Part shown: positions 42,664 through 51,218 of the stretch, piece by piece
Position numbering within the stretch: position 1 is the first letter of the stretch
Layout: each line of letters opens with the position of its first letter
Origin: DAOUKH01 sp964291475
GTDB taxonomy: Bacteria; Chloroflexota; Dehalococcoidia; SHYB01
DNA: 64,000 bases
NCBI GenBank assembly: GCA_964291475.2
Contig: OZ220083.1
Coordinates: 248,001 to 312,000 of the forward strand
Direction: 5' to 3'
Translations under genes and position numbers: made by a program
The notes under the pieces: generated by a model
Told to the model about the DNA's origin: nothing
The model's database searches: none
Seen by the model: only the letters and a program-made list of their open reading frames with translations

Positions 42664-44349
42664 TTGGCTGAGTATGACGTGGTGATTCGAGGCGGGACGG
42701 TCGTCGAGGCGTCGGGTATTCCCCGCTACGCCGCCGACGTCGGCATCAAGGACGGCAAGATCGCCAAGATCAGCGGCCGCATTCCCGCGGGCGCTGCCCA
42801 GGAGATCGACGCCGCCGGCTGCATCGTCGCCCCCGGCGCCATAAACCTGCACACCCACTACGACGCGCAGCTCAATTGGGACCCCTACGCGACCCTTGAC
42901 GGTTGGTTCGGCCAGACGACCGTCAGCATCGGCCAGTGCGGCTTCGGCTTCGCGCCCACCCGCCCCGAAGACCGCGACCTCAACATGCGGATGATGAACC
43001 GCATCGAGGCCATCCCCCTCGAGTCCATGCGCGCAGGCATGCGGTGGGACTGGGAGTCGTACCCCGAGTACCTCGACAGTCTCGACCGCCAGGGTCTCGG
43101 CATCAACGTCGGCTCCCTCTTACCCTTCTCTCCGCTACGGGGTTACGTCCTCGGCATGATCGAGGCCCGCAACCGGACCTCGGTGACCGAGAAAGAGCTC
43201 AATCACATGAAGGAGCTCTTCTACGAGGGCATGAAGGCGGGTTCCTTCGGCTTCGCCGCCGACCGCAACGAAGAGGACCGCAGCGAAGACGGCTCGGCGA
43301 TTCCGAGCCACGTCGCCTCCGATGAAGAATACCTTGCGCTCGCCGAGATCCTCGGCGAGTTCGGCGTCGGCTGGATGGGCTGGACCATCGGCGTCTCGAC
43401 CAACCCCGAAAGACAGCAGGACCTGCTGACCCGCATGCTGCGCCTCAGCGGCCGTCCCCTTCACGTCGTCCTCGGGCACAACCCGGACGGCCCCGAATGG
43501 GTCGAACGGGCCCGCGCCGAGGGGCTACCCGTGGCGCCCCAGAAGACGCCGATGTTCCCCGAGAGCCGCTTCACCCTCGCCGAGTTCAACCTCTTCGACT
43601 ACATGCCCAGTTGGGTCGACCCCCTGGTCGGTACCGCCGAGGAGCGGAAGCGCAAGCTCTCCGACCCAGCCACGCGCGAGGCCATGAAGCGCGACGCCGA
43701 GGTGCCGACCTACCTCGGCCGCACCGAGTGGAGCACCGCCCGCGTCCTCGAGGTCGTCCACGAGCGCAACCACCAGTACGAAGGCAAGACCATCGAGACA
43801 GTGGCCGAGATGATGGGCAAGCACCCCGTCGACGCCTTCCTCGACCTCGCCATCGACGAGGACCTCAAGACCGAGTTCGCCACCCGCGAGTTCAGCAAGG
43901 CCGGCGAGTCGACCGTCGACAAGGGCCTGCTCGACCCCTACACACACATCTCAACGTCCGACGGCGGGGCGCACACCCGCTTCCAGGCCAACGCCCGCTG
44001 GCCCGTCGACTTCCTCGCCTACTGGATCCGCGACCGCGAGCTGATGACCTTGGAGCAGGCCCACGTCAAGATGAGCGCCTACCCCGCGTGGATCGCCGGC
44101 TACACCGACCGCGGCCAGCTCACCACCGGCAAGGCCGCCGACATCATGGTCTACAACCTCGACGAGCTCGGCCTGCTCCACGACCCGCCGATCTACTCCA
44201 ACGACTTCCCCGGCGGCGAGCGCAGGCTCATCCAGAAGCCCAAGGGCATCCGCTTCATCCTCGTCAACGGCGGCGTCACCTTCGTCGAGAACGAGTGCAC
44301 CAACGCCCTGCCCGGCAAGCTGCTCCGCAGCTACGACATGGCCCGCTAG
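42664..44349 (+). CDS. N-acyl-D-amino-acid deacylase-like amidohydrolase
   Basis: A 561-aa paralogue of the gene at 9259-10956. It shows VIRGGTVVEASGIPRYAADV, GAINLHTHYDAQLNWDPYAT (metal site), VSIGQCGFGFAPTRPEDRDL, YTHISTSDGGAHTRFQANA and RFILVNGGVTFVENE. The start is TTG 42664 with GGGAGG 8 bases upstream. It ends the operon with two ACMSD-like hydrolases and is followed by a composite palindromic repeat. Probably hydrolyses an acylated amino acid or cyclic amide. Confidence 0.87.
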   Translation: MAEYDVVIRGGTVVEASGIPRYAADVGIKDGKIAKISGRIPAGAAQEIDAAGCIVAPGAINLHTHYDAQLNWDPYATLDGWFGQTTVSIGQCGFGFAPTRPEDRDLNMRMMNRIEAIPLESMRAGMRWDWESYPEYLDSLDRQGLGINVGSLLPFSPLRGYVLGMIEARNRTSVTEKELNHMKELFYEGMKAGSFGFAADRNEEDRSEDGSAIPSHVASDEEYLALAEILGEFGVGWMGWTIGVSTNPERQQDLLTRMLRLSGRPLHVVLGHNPDGPEWVERARAEGLPVAPQKTPMFPESRFTLAEFNLFDYMPSWVDPLVGTAEERKRKLSDPATREAMKRDAEVPTYLGRTEWSTARVLEVVHERNHQYEGKTIETVAEMMGKHPVDAFLDLAIDEDLKTEFATREFSKAGESTVDKGLLDPYTHISTSDGGAHTRFQANARWPVDFLAYWIRDRELMTLEQAHVKMSAYPAWIAGYTDRGQLTTGKAADIMVYNLDELGLLHDPPIYSNDFPGGERRLIQKPKGIRFILVNGGVTFVENECTNALPGKLLRSYDMAR

Positions 44350-44396
44350 CAACTGGCCCTCCGGCCGGGAACGCCTCGCGAGAGCGACCACCACAA

Positions 44397-44468
44397 GTCT
44401 CTCCCCCTGTAGGGGAGACTGAGACAGAGCACGCGCCGCAGGCGCGTCGGCGTCCGAAGGGCGTCCCT
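44397..44468 (+). repeat. Composite palindromic repeat after the deacylase gene
   Basis: GTCTCTCCCCCTGTAGGGG then GAGACTGAGACAGAGC, then ACGCGCCGCAGGCGCG, then TCGGCGTCCGAAGGGCGTCC. It is in the same orientation as the upstream gene and matches the elements after recA and after the FAD gene. The rest of 44350-44500 shows nothing else. Confidence 0.75.
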
Positions 44469-44500
44469 TCCTCAAGACTAGCCCAACTCGCCGCTCCCGC

Positions 44501-47407
44501 TTAGCTAACGGGGGCTGCGTCTTCCGTGTACCGGCAGGACGGTTCGGACCGATACTCGGTACATCCTAGGAACGAACCGTAACGGCCTTCCTTTTCGACG
44601 AGGACGCCCATGCCACAGGAGGGACAAACAAGCGGTGCATCGTCGCAGGATGGGTTTGTACACATGCACGTCGCCGTTCCCTTCACTATCACGGCGTAGC
44701 CATTCTCACAGTTTGGGCAGAGGGGCGCGAGGTATTCGCAATCCGGGTAATTCGAGCAACGTAAGTTCTTGCGGCTCTGTGATGGCAGCAGGCGACCACT
44801 CGAACAATGTAGGCACTCCGGAGCGAGCCTGCCGAGTTGCCGCAACCCACCCGCCAACCGGTCCAACTCCCTAACGAACGTGGATGGCTGCACTGAGTCT
44901 GTCACGAGGTAGGCCCCGATTCGCGCGCGCGTCATCGCCACGTAAAACAGACGACGTTCCTCCGCGAAGGGATATGATTTGTCCGAGACCGGCGGTAATA
45001 CGAGATCGAGTAGCGGTTCGTCTTCGACTCGCGAAGGAAATCCACGCCGATCATCCGTCAGATCAAGCACAACGACATAGTCCGCTTCCCGGCCCTTTGC
45101 CGCATGGACGGTACTGAACTCCAACTTCAGCAGTTTGCTCTGTTTTCCCTGCGGAAGGAAGTCCCGGCTAGAGCGATAGCGCCCTAGCACAAGGACGGAG
45201 CGCGGCTTGTCCTCCGTGGTCGTCTTGATATCTTGCAGCGCGCGCTGCAACCCTTTCGCGGGATCGTAGTTCTGGGGATAGTCGTCAAAGTCGGGATCGT
45301 AGACGATGGTGATGCCTTTATCATTGACAGCGTTCGTTGACCGCAGTGTCCGCTGGCTCTGCTCCGGGTTACGCCGCACGAACGCGGTGGACGGATCGAG
45401 GATACCGTCTCCGAAGCGGAAGGTCTGGGTCAGCTCTCGCCCCTGTACGTGGCCAAGATGGAGGCCGCAGTTCCGTACAAGACCCACGTCGCTGCCCGCG
45501 AAGCGGTAGATGGACTGCCAGTCGTCACCCACTAGGAAGTACGCCACGCCTTGAAATGACAGGGATTGGAGTAGCGCCATCCGACCGGCGGATATGTCCT
45601 GGAACTCGTCGACTAATACATATCGGTACGGTGTTCTCGATCTACCCTCCTCAATGTAGCGTGTAGCGAGGTTGATCAGGTCATGGAAGTCCAGCGCCTG
45701 TTCCTTCTCAAGCAGACTCTCGTAGTGGCCATACACCTGTTCGAAGACATCTAGGAAGGACTCGTCACGCCGCCGGTCAAGCGCGCGAGCACGCAGCTCG
45801 TCTGCCGTCAATCTGCTGGTCTTGAAATGGTTAATGAATGTCGCCAACAATCTGGCTAGCCATGAAATAACAAATTTGGCCAGCCGCAGAATGAGTTCTG
45901 CGACTGAGACGCGCTCGAACCTCACCCCCTCTTCTTTAAGCCGTTGTCGCAGTGAAGGAAGCAGGGGCCCCTGCCCCTGCCGATACTGCCAACTATATGT
46001 CTCGATCAGCTTTGTGCCGTTTCGCTCATGGACTCGCCTCTTCCATGTGACCCCTTCGGCATACCCCTTCCAACTTGGCGGAGGGTTCCCTTGCTCATCC
46101 AGCGCAAAGTGTTCAATGTAGATGTCATAGTCGGGAAGGAAGAAGTCTGGCGCATACTGGCGGCGTTGCGGTGTCGCGGTCGGAATCTCGTACGGGGATT
46201 CGTACTGGAATTTGACACCGTGCTGCGTCAGGTAATTCGCGATTGCCAACTCTTCAAAGCTCTTGACCTTGTCTCCGCTCAGCGCTCGCAGCTCGACGCG
46301 GCGAACGTGCACCATGTAGTCACTCAGGCTCTCGAAGTCGAAGGGCGAAAAGTAGGGTGCAAAGTTGTATGCGATGAATTCACTTACGCGCTCCGATTGG
46401 AGGGGGTCGGCCAGAAGTCCGCGAAGGATGGTCTCAATCGCGGACTCGAGCGCGCGCTCGTCCTCCGCGAGCTTCGAGATGGTCGGCGCCCGCCCTTCCC
46501 CCCTTGCAATCGTGCGGAGACCCAAGGCATGAAAGGTTGAGACCGTTGCCGCTGAGCAGTCGTGCGGGAGACGGTTGCGAATCTCTTCCGCCGCCTTCCG
46601 GTTGAATGCCAGAACGAGGATGTCGCGCGGCGAGACGCCCTGATTGCGAACGAGATGCACGACCTTCCCGACGATCACAGCGGTCTTGCCGGTTCCCGCA
46701 CCAGCCAGCACCAGAGTCGTGTCTTCATCCGTGGCAATAGCCTCGGCTTGTTCGTCCGTGAGAGAGACGGACAGTGCTTCGCGCACCCCGTTCAGCACGG
46801 CGGAGTTGCAATCGGCGACGAAGGTCTTGTTCGCACGGTCCCGCGCCGCCTCTAGTGTCTCAACGGAATCGAACGGTGCAAGCCGATCAAGCGCCTCACC
46901 CGGTCCTTGTTCAAGATTCTCTCGGACGAGACTGCCGCACCGTTTCAATAAGGGTCTGAGGCGGGCGTGAAGCTCGTCGACGTCGGAATACCGGGCGTAG
47001 CTGTTGCCACTCAGGAGTTGTCGCAACTGTTCGTCGACCCGTTGCAGGTGGGGGCCTATTTGGGAGGCGCTCTTGACAGCCTCCCCACGCACCGCACTCT
47101 CAACTTGCCAGGCCTCGCGCTTGCTCAGGCCACCGACTGAACGCTTGGTTCCGCTGGCTTCACGGATCGTCAGGCGGCTCCAGAACCAAGAGCGCCGTAC
47201 CGAAATATCGTCGATAGACCCAATAGGGATCTCCGCCAGCGTGTTTCCAGAGCGTCCCGCGACCTGGACCATTCCATTTGTCATCGAGACGCACGCCGGG
47301 CTATGCCCGAAGATGCCGTAGGGCCAGGAGCTCTCCGCTACAATCCGCGCCTGCGACTGCTTGGCACGCTCACCTACGGTCTGATGCTGTTGGGCTTCGC
47401 CAGCCAT
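44501..47407 (-). CDS. helD: Helicase IV (HelD)-family UvrD helicase with nuclease-like insert and C-terminal zinc ribbons
   Basis: 968 aa. Residues 40-200 resemble the helicase IV N-terminal region. Walker A is LVLAGAGTGKT (about 232-242), Walker B VLVDEFQDIS (597-606), then VGDDWQSIYRF, STVHAAKGREADYVVVLD and FYVAMTRAR (821-829). Residues 383-475 form an insert with the look of a PD-(D/E)xK nuclease: FEELAIANYL, APDFFLPDYDIYIEHF and NGTKLIETYSW. Residues 865-960 carry about a dozen Cys in topoisomerase-type zinc ribbons (CPNCENGY, CPSCGMGV). The gene is clearly lower in GC than its neighbours (51% in a 120-base sample near 45.8 kb), suggesting transfer. A DNA-repair or defence role is possible. 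Start ATG 47407 has no clear ribosome site. Confidence 0.88.
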   Translation of the reverse strand: MAGEAQQHQTVGERAKQSQARIVAESSWPYGIFGHSPACVSMTNGMVQVAGRSGNTLAEIPIGSIDDISVRRSWFWSRLTIREASGTKRSVGGLSKREAWQVESAVRGEAVKSASQIGPHLQRVDEQLRQLLSGNSYARYSDVDELHARLRPLLKRCGSLVRENLEQGPGEALDRLAPFDSVETLEAARDRANKTFVADCNSAVLNGVREALSVSLTDEQAEAIATDEDTTLVLAGAGTGKTAVIVGKVVHLVRNQGVSPRDILVLAFNRKAAEEIRNRLPHDCSAATVSTFHALGLRTIARGEGRAPTISKLAEDERALESAIETILRGLLADPLQSERVSEFIAYNFAPYFSPFDFESLSDYMVHVRRVELRALSGDKVKSFEELAIANYLTQHGVKFQYESPYEIPTATPQRRQYAPDFFLPDYDIYIEHFALDEQGNPPPSWKGYAEGVTWKRRVHERNGTKLIETYSWQYRQGQGPLLPSLRQRLKEEGVRFERVSVAELILRLAKFVISWLARLLATFINHFKTSRLTADELRARALDRRRDESFLDVFEQVYGHYESLLEKEQALDFHDLINLATRYIEEGRSRTPYRYVLVDEFQDISAGRMALLQSLSFQGVAYFLVGDDWQSIYRFAGSDVGLVRNCGLHLGHVQGRELTQTFRFGDGILDPSTAFVRRNPEQSQRTLRSTNAVNDKGITIVYDPDFDDYPQNYDPAKGLQRALQDIKTTTEDKPRSVLVLGRYRSSRDFLPQGKQSKLLKLEFSTVHAAKGREADYVVVLDLTDDRRGFPSRVEDEPLLDLVLPPVSDKSYPFAEERRLFYVAMTRARIGAYLVTDSVQPSTFVRELDRLAGGLRQLGRLAPECLHCSSGRLLPSQSRKNLRCSNYPDCEYLAPLCPNCENGYAVIVKGTATCMCTNPSCDDAPLVCPSCGMGVLVEKEGRYGSFLGCTEYRSEPSCRYTEDAAPVS

Positions 47408-47448
47408 CCGAGCGGGTCATCCTTCGTGAACGAGCCCACTGGCGCCGG

Positions 47449-49740
47449 CTACTCGGCCTGCCCGTTCCCGAGCGCCTTGACGATCGAGCCGGGCGTGATG
47501 GGCAGGTCCGCCATGCGGACGCCGGCTGCGGCGCTCACCGCATTCGCCACGGTGGCCATGGGCGGCACGATGGGCACTTCGCCGGCGCCGCGCATACCGA
47601 AGGGGTGGGCGTCGCCGGGAACCTCGAGCATCACCGTGTCGATGCGCGGCACGTCGAGGGCCGTCGGCATCCGGTAGTCGAGGAAGCTAGAGTTGGCCAG
47701 CCGGCCGTCCTTCGAAAAGTAGTATTCCTCGTTCAGCGCCCAGCCGATGCCCTGCACCGCGCCGCCCTGCATCTGCCCTTCGACGTAGCTCGGGTGCACC
47801 GCCCGTCCCGCGTCCTGGAACGCCGTGTAGCGCAGGAGCTGCACTTTGCCCGTCTCCGGGTCGACTTCGACGTCGGCGATGTGGCCGGCGAAGGCCGGAG
47901 CGACCTTGCGCCCCGTCGTCGTCGCCGAGACCGTGATCGTCCCACCCAGCGCCATCTGCTGCGCCGCGAGGTCCTTGAAGCCGATGCGCTCGTCCGACTT
48001 GGTGTTGATGAAGACGCCGTCGTCGAAGACCACGTCGCCGGGGGAGACCTCCCACATCGTGGCGGCACGGGATGCCAATTCTCCCTTCGCCATCTCAGCG
48101 GCCTGGATGGCGGCCCGGCCGGTGTCCACCGCGGTGCGGCTGCCGCCGGTCACCCCTGTCCAGCCGATGGAATCGGTGTCCACCACCATCGGCCGGACGT
48201 CTCCGGCCTCGAGGCCAAGCACCTCGGCGGCCTGCATGGCCACCGCGGCCCGTGTGCCGCCGATGTCCACCGACCCGCTCAGGAGGCTGATCGTGCCGTC
48301 GCTGTTGACGTTGATGGTCACCGACGACTGGATCGTCGCGTTAAACCAATAGCCGACGGCAACGCCGCGGCCTTGGTTGGGGCCTAACGGCGCGGTGTAA
48401 GCGGGGTGCCCCTTCATCGCCGCGAGCAGCTCGTCGCCGGCGAAGTTCTCGTGCGGCTTGCCGCTGGGCATCCGGTCGCCGGGCTGGGCGAGGTTCTTCT
48501 CGCGAAGAACGAGGGGGTCGAGGCCCAGCTCCAAGGCGAGCTCGTCCATCGCCGACTCGATACCGAAGGCCGCGATAGGCGCGCCGGGGGCGCGGTAGGC
48601 TGCCACCTTCTGCTTGTTGCAGACGACATCGTAGCCGTCGACCGTCATGTTCTCGATGGCGTAGGGAGCGAGGCCGGTCATCGCGCCCTCGCCGACAGGC
48701 GAGCCGGGGAATGCGCCCGCCTCGTAGTACTGCTGTACGTGGGCTCCGGTGATCTTCCCCGACGCCTTCGCACCGAGCTTCACCCGCACCTTCGCCGCCG
48801 ACGTGGGCCCGGAGCCCTCGAACACCTCTCGGCGCGACATCACGATCTTCACCGGCCGCCCGCTCTTGCGGGACAATGCCGCGGCGACGGGGTCGAGGTA
48901 GGTGTCGAGCTTCCCGCCGAAGCCGCCGCCGATCTCCATCGGGATGACCTTCACCTGGCTCTCAGACAGTCCAAGGATCAGCGCCGTCTCGGACCGAATG
49001 GAGAACGGCCCCTGCGTCGACGTCCACACCGTGATCTGGCCGTCGGGAGCCCACCACACCGTCGAGGCGTGCGGCTCGATGTAGCCCTGGTGCACCGACT
49101 GCGTCGTGTACTCCCGCTCGATCAGGGTGTCGGCTTCGGCGAACCCGGCGTCGAGGTCGCCGTCCTTGAACTGAATGTGGAACGACACATTGCTCGGCTT
49201 GCCCGTGTCGCCGTCCTTGGCCAGAAAGGCCGAGATCGAGCGCGTCGTCATGTCCTCATGGAGGAGCGGTGCATCGTCCTTGAGCGCATCGTCCAGGGTC
49301 AGGACCGTGGGCAGCACTTCGTAGTCGACCTCGATGTGCGCCAGCGCATCCTCGGCCTCGTGCGCGCTGTCGGCGGCCACGGCGGCAACAGCGTGGCCCG
49401 CGTAGAGGGCCTTCTTCCGCGCCATGACGTTCTCGGCGAGCATGCGCGCGCTGCCGCGGATCTCGGCGAAGTTGATGGGCTGGTCTTCGAGGATAGGAAA
49501 GTCGGCGGCGGTGACGACCGCGCGGACCCCCGGAAGGGCCTCCGCTTTGCTCGTGTCGATGCCGCGGATCCGGGCGTGCGGGTGCGGGCTGCGGAGCACC
49601 TTGCCGTGGATCAGCCCCGGCATGTCGATGTCGGCGCCGTAGCGGGCCCGACCGGTGACCTTGTCCAGTCCGTCGTGCCGGATCGGCCGTGTGCCGACAA
49701 CCCGGAAATCGCTTTTCGGCGGCTCGGAGACGGTGGTCAT
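47449..49740 (-). CDS. Molybdenum hydroxylase large subunit (xanthine dehydrogenase / CoxL family)
   Basis: A 763-aa molybdopterin-binding subunit. RHDGLDKVTGRARYGADIDM opens the N-terminal domain; MEIGGGFGGKLDTYLDP, VAAYRAPGAPIAAFGIESAM (active-site loop) and GMRGAGEVPIVPP (catalytic Glu) follow. The loop AYRAPGAP is that of xanthine dehydrogenase/hydroxybenzoyl-CoA reductase-type proteins and lacks the Cys of CO dehydrogenase. Start ATG 49740 has GGGGAG 6 bases upstream. The partner FAD and 2Fe-2S subunits are not adjacent, so they must be encoded elsewhere or be missing. Confidence 0.88.
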   Translation of the reverse strand: MTTVSEPPKSDFRVVGTRPIRHDGLDKVTGRARYGADIDMPGLIHGKVLRSPHPHARIRGIDTSKAEALPGVRAVVTAADFPILEDQPINFAEIRGSARMLAENVMARKKALYAGHAVAAVAADSAHEAEDALAHIEVDYEVLPTVLTLDDALKDDAPLLHEDMTTRSISAFLAKDGDTGKPSNVSFHIQFKDGDLDAGFAEADTLIEREYTTQSVHQGYIEPHASTVWWAPDGQITVWTSTQGPFSIRSETALILGLSESQVKVIPMEIGGGFGGKLDTYLDPVAAALSRKSGRPVKIVMSRREVFEGSGPTSAAKVRVKLGAKASGKITGAHVQQYYEAGAFPGSPVGEGAMTGLAPYAIENMTVDGYDVVCNKQKVAAYRAPGAPIAAFGIESAMDELALELGLDPLVLREKNLAQPGDRMPSGKPHENFAGDELLAAMKGHPAYTAPLGPNQGRGVAVGYWFNATIQSSVTINVNSDGTISLLSGSVDIGGTRAAVAMQAAEVLGLEAGDVRPMVVDTDSIGWTGVTGGSRTAVDTGRAAIQAAEMAKGELASRAATMWEVSPGDVVFDDGVFINTKSDERIGFKDLAAQQMALGGTITVSATTTGRKVAPAFAGHIADVEVDPETGKVQLLRYTAFQDAGRAVHPSYVEGQMQGGAVQGIGWALNEEYYFSKDGRLANSSFLDYRMPTALDVPRIDTVMLEVPGDAHPFGMRGAGEVPIVPPMATVANAVSAAAGVRMADLPITPGSIVKALGNGQAE

Positions 49741-49922
49741 GAAAGCTCCCCTGCAGTGTTTGGCTGTGCGCGAAGGCGCCGTGGACTCGATTATACCGCG
49801 CCGCCTCGCAGGGCGACGGAGTCCCTGCCTCATGCCTCCGGCAGGGAGAGGCTACCGGCACCGTCGGGGAGTATACTTTGAGGGTTGGGGCGGCCCCGCC
49901 GAGGCAGCCGTTAGGAGTCGAT

Positions 49923-50177
49923 TTGGAACCCATAGACGCGCTTGGTTACTGCGCCGGTGTCGTCGCCGTCATGTCCATGTTCCCCCAAGTCCGTCAAAGC
50001 TGGCGCACGCGCTCCACCGGCGACATCAACCTCCCCACCTTCTCCATCCTTACCCTCGGCAACTTCCTCTGGCTCCTCTACGGCGCCCTTATCGGATCGA
50101 TCCCTCTCATCGTTGCCAACTTCCTAACGGGGAGCATGGTGGCCTCGATCGTGTACCTCAAACTTCGCTACAAGTAG
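49923..50177 (+). CDS. SemiSWEET-type sugar transporter (PQ-loop)
   Basis: An 84-aa protein with three membrane helices, the size of bacterial SemiSWEETs, which work as dimers to move sugars. The PQ motif is VAVMSMFPQVRQSWRTRSTG; the third helix is IVANFLTGSMVASIVYLKL. The start is TTG 49923, with TTAGGAG 5 bases upstream; an upstream ATG in frame would add low-complexity residues. It is divergent from the molybdenum hydroxylase gene. Confidence 0.87.
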   Translation: MEPIDALGYCAGVVAVMSMFPQVRQSWRTRSTGDINLPTFSILTLGNFLWLLYGALIGSIPLIVANFLTGSMVASIVYLKLRYK

Positions 50178-50201
50178 CGCGTATCGTCGCCGGACTCCAC
50201 C

Positions 50202-50717
50202 GTGACCCAGTCTGCCGAGAACAAGTCTCGCCCTCATGAGAATGACGTGACGAAGGGCGGCGCACCCGTCGCCGTCCGCGTCGAGCAGCGCATCGCCGCG
50301 CCGCCGCAGACGGTGTGGCAGGTGCTCACCGACGTCGAGGGCTGGCCCAACTGGCACGACGGCGTCATCGACGTCTCGGTCAAGGGACCGGTCGAGCCGG
50401 GGACGCGTTTCGTCTGGCGCTCCGGCGGCTTCAAGGTGCGCTCTCGGTTCGAGACCGTGATGCCGCGCGAGCGGGTCGCCTGGAGCGGGAAGACCACCGG
50501 CGCCCGCCTCCACCACGCCTGGTCCATCGAGGCCCACGGCGAGGAATGCCTGGTCGTCTCCGAACAGACACTGCGCGGCTGGTTGCCCCGCCTCTTCCGG
50601 GGCCGCTTCCAAGCCTCGCTCCAAGCGGTCCTGGAAAGTTGGGTGCGCTCCCTCCGCCTCAAGTGTGAGGGAATGCAGATCGAACCCGTCCTGCCTGCCG
50701 AAGACGACCCCGCTTAG
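50202..50717 (+). CDS. SRPBCC (START/polyketide-cyclase-like) family protein
   Basis: A 171-aa protein of the SRPBCC helix-grip fold. VEQRIAAPPQTVWQVLTDVE and GWPNWHDGVIDVSVKGPVEP are the standard opening, then FVWRSGGFKVRSRFETVMP and a long C-terminal helix (RFQASLQAVLESWVRSL). Proteins of this fold bind hydrophobic ligands or catalyse cyclisations; no function can be assigned. GTG start at 50202, 24 bases after the SemiSWEET gene. Its stop overlaps that of the convergent PPOX gene (TTAG). Confidence 0.8.
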   Translation: MTQSAENKSRPHENDVTKGGAPVAVRVEQRIAAPPQTVWQVLTDVEGWPNWHDGVIDVSVKGPVEPGTRFVWRSGGFKVRSRFETVMPRERVAWSGKTTGARLHHAWSIEAHGEECLVVSEQTLRGWLPRLFRGRFQASLQAVLESWVRSLRLKCEGMQIEPVLPAEDDPA

Positions 50718-51148
50718 CCGACCCGGCCCCACGCGGCGACGGAGTCCGGCTCAATCACCAGCAGCGGGCGCTCCTCCAGCGCCATCGCCCGGTACTGCGG
50801 GTACTTCTTCCGCAGCAGGGCCAGAGCCTCCCCCCTCTCATCACCGCGCTCCACGATCTCTACGCGGCCCTGGACGATGACAAAGGCGAGCTTCGACCAG
50901 TCCTCGTCGTAGTCGTCGACCACGAACGAGACCCGCGGGTTCTCCCGCAGATTCATGATGCGTCGAAGCTCGTCCGCCCCCACGCGCTTGGGCTTCTCGT
51001 CGATCGGCGTATAGAGAAGGACGCCGTCGAAGGCGTAGCAGACCGGGACGACGTGCGGCCGTCCGTCGGCGGTGGCGGTGGCCAGTCGTCCGACGCGGCG
51101 CGACGTCAGGAATCGGGCCTGCTCGGGGGTGAACAGCGAGGCGGACAT
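50714..51148 (-). CDS. PPOX-class F420/FMN-dependent oxidoreductase
   Basis: A 144-aa split-barrel flavin/F420 protein. FTPEQARFLTSRRVGRLATA, GRPHVVPVCYAFDGVLLYTP and RENPRVSFVVDDYDEDWSKL are typical of the TIGR03668-like PPOX group. Start ATG 51148 (MSASLFTPEQ); the longer frame upstream overlaps the promoter region of the DUF711 gene. F420 use is inferred from the subgroup. Together with the LLM enzyme at 17.2-18.2 kb it suggests an F420-using organism. Confidence 0.83.
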   Translation of the reverse strand: MSASLFTPEQARFLTSRRVGRLATATADGRPHVVPVCYAFDGVLLYTPIDEKPKRVGADELRRIMNLRENPRVSFVVDDYDEDWSKLAFVIVQGRVEIVERGDERGEALALLRKKYPQYRAMALEERPLLVIEPDSVAAWGRVG

Positions 51149-51218
51149 CGGCGTCGGCGCCCATCCTATACTAGACCGGGCCCGCCGGGCCCTTGCCTCT
51201 AGCCAAAGGAGCCGACTC

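Noticed and set aside
44501..47407. Calling the helicase-nuclease part of a named multi-gene defence system
   Set aside because: The flanking genes are metabolic and no methylase, restriction or other defence gene is adjacent; only a single-gene role can be proposed.
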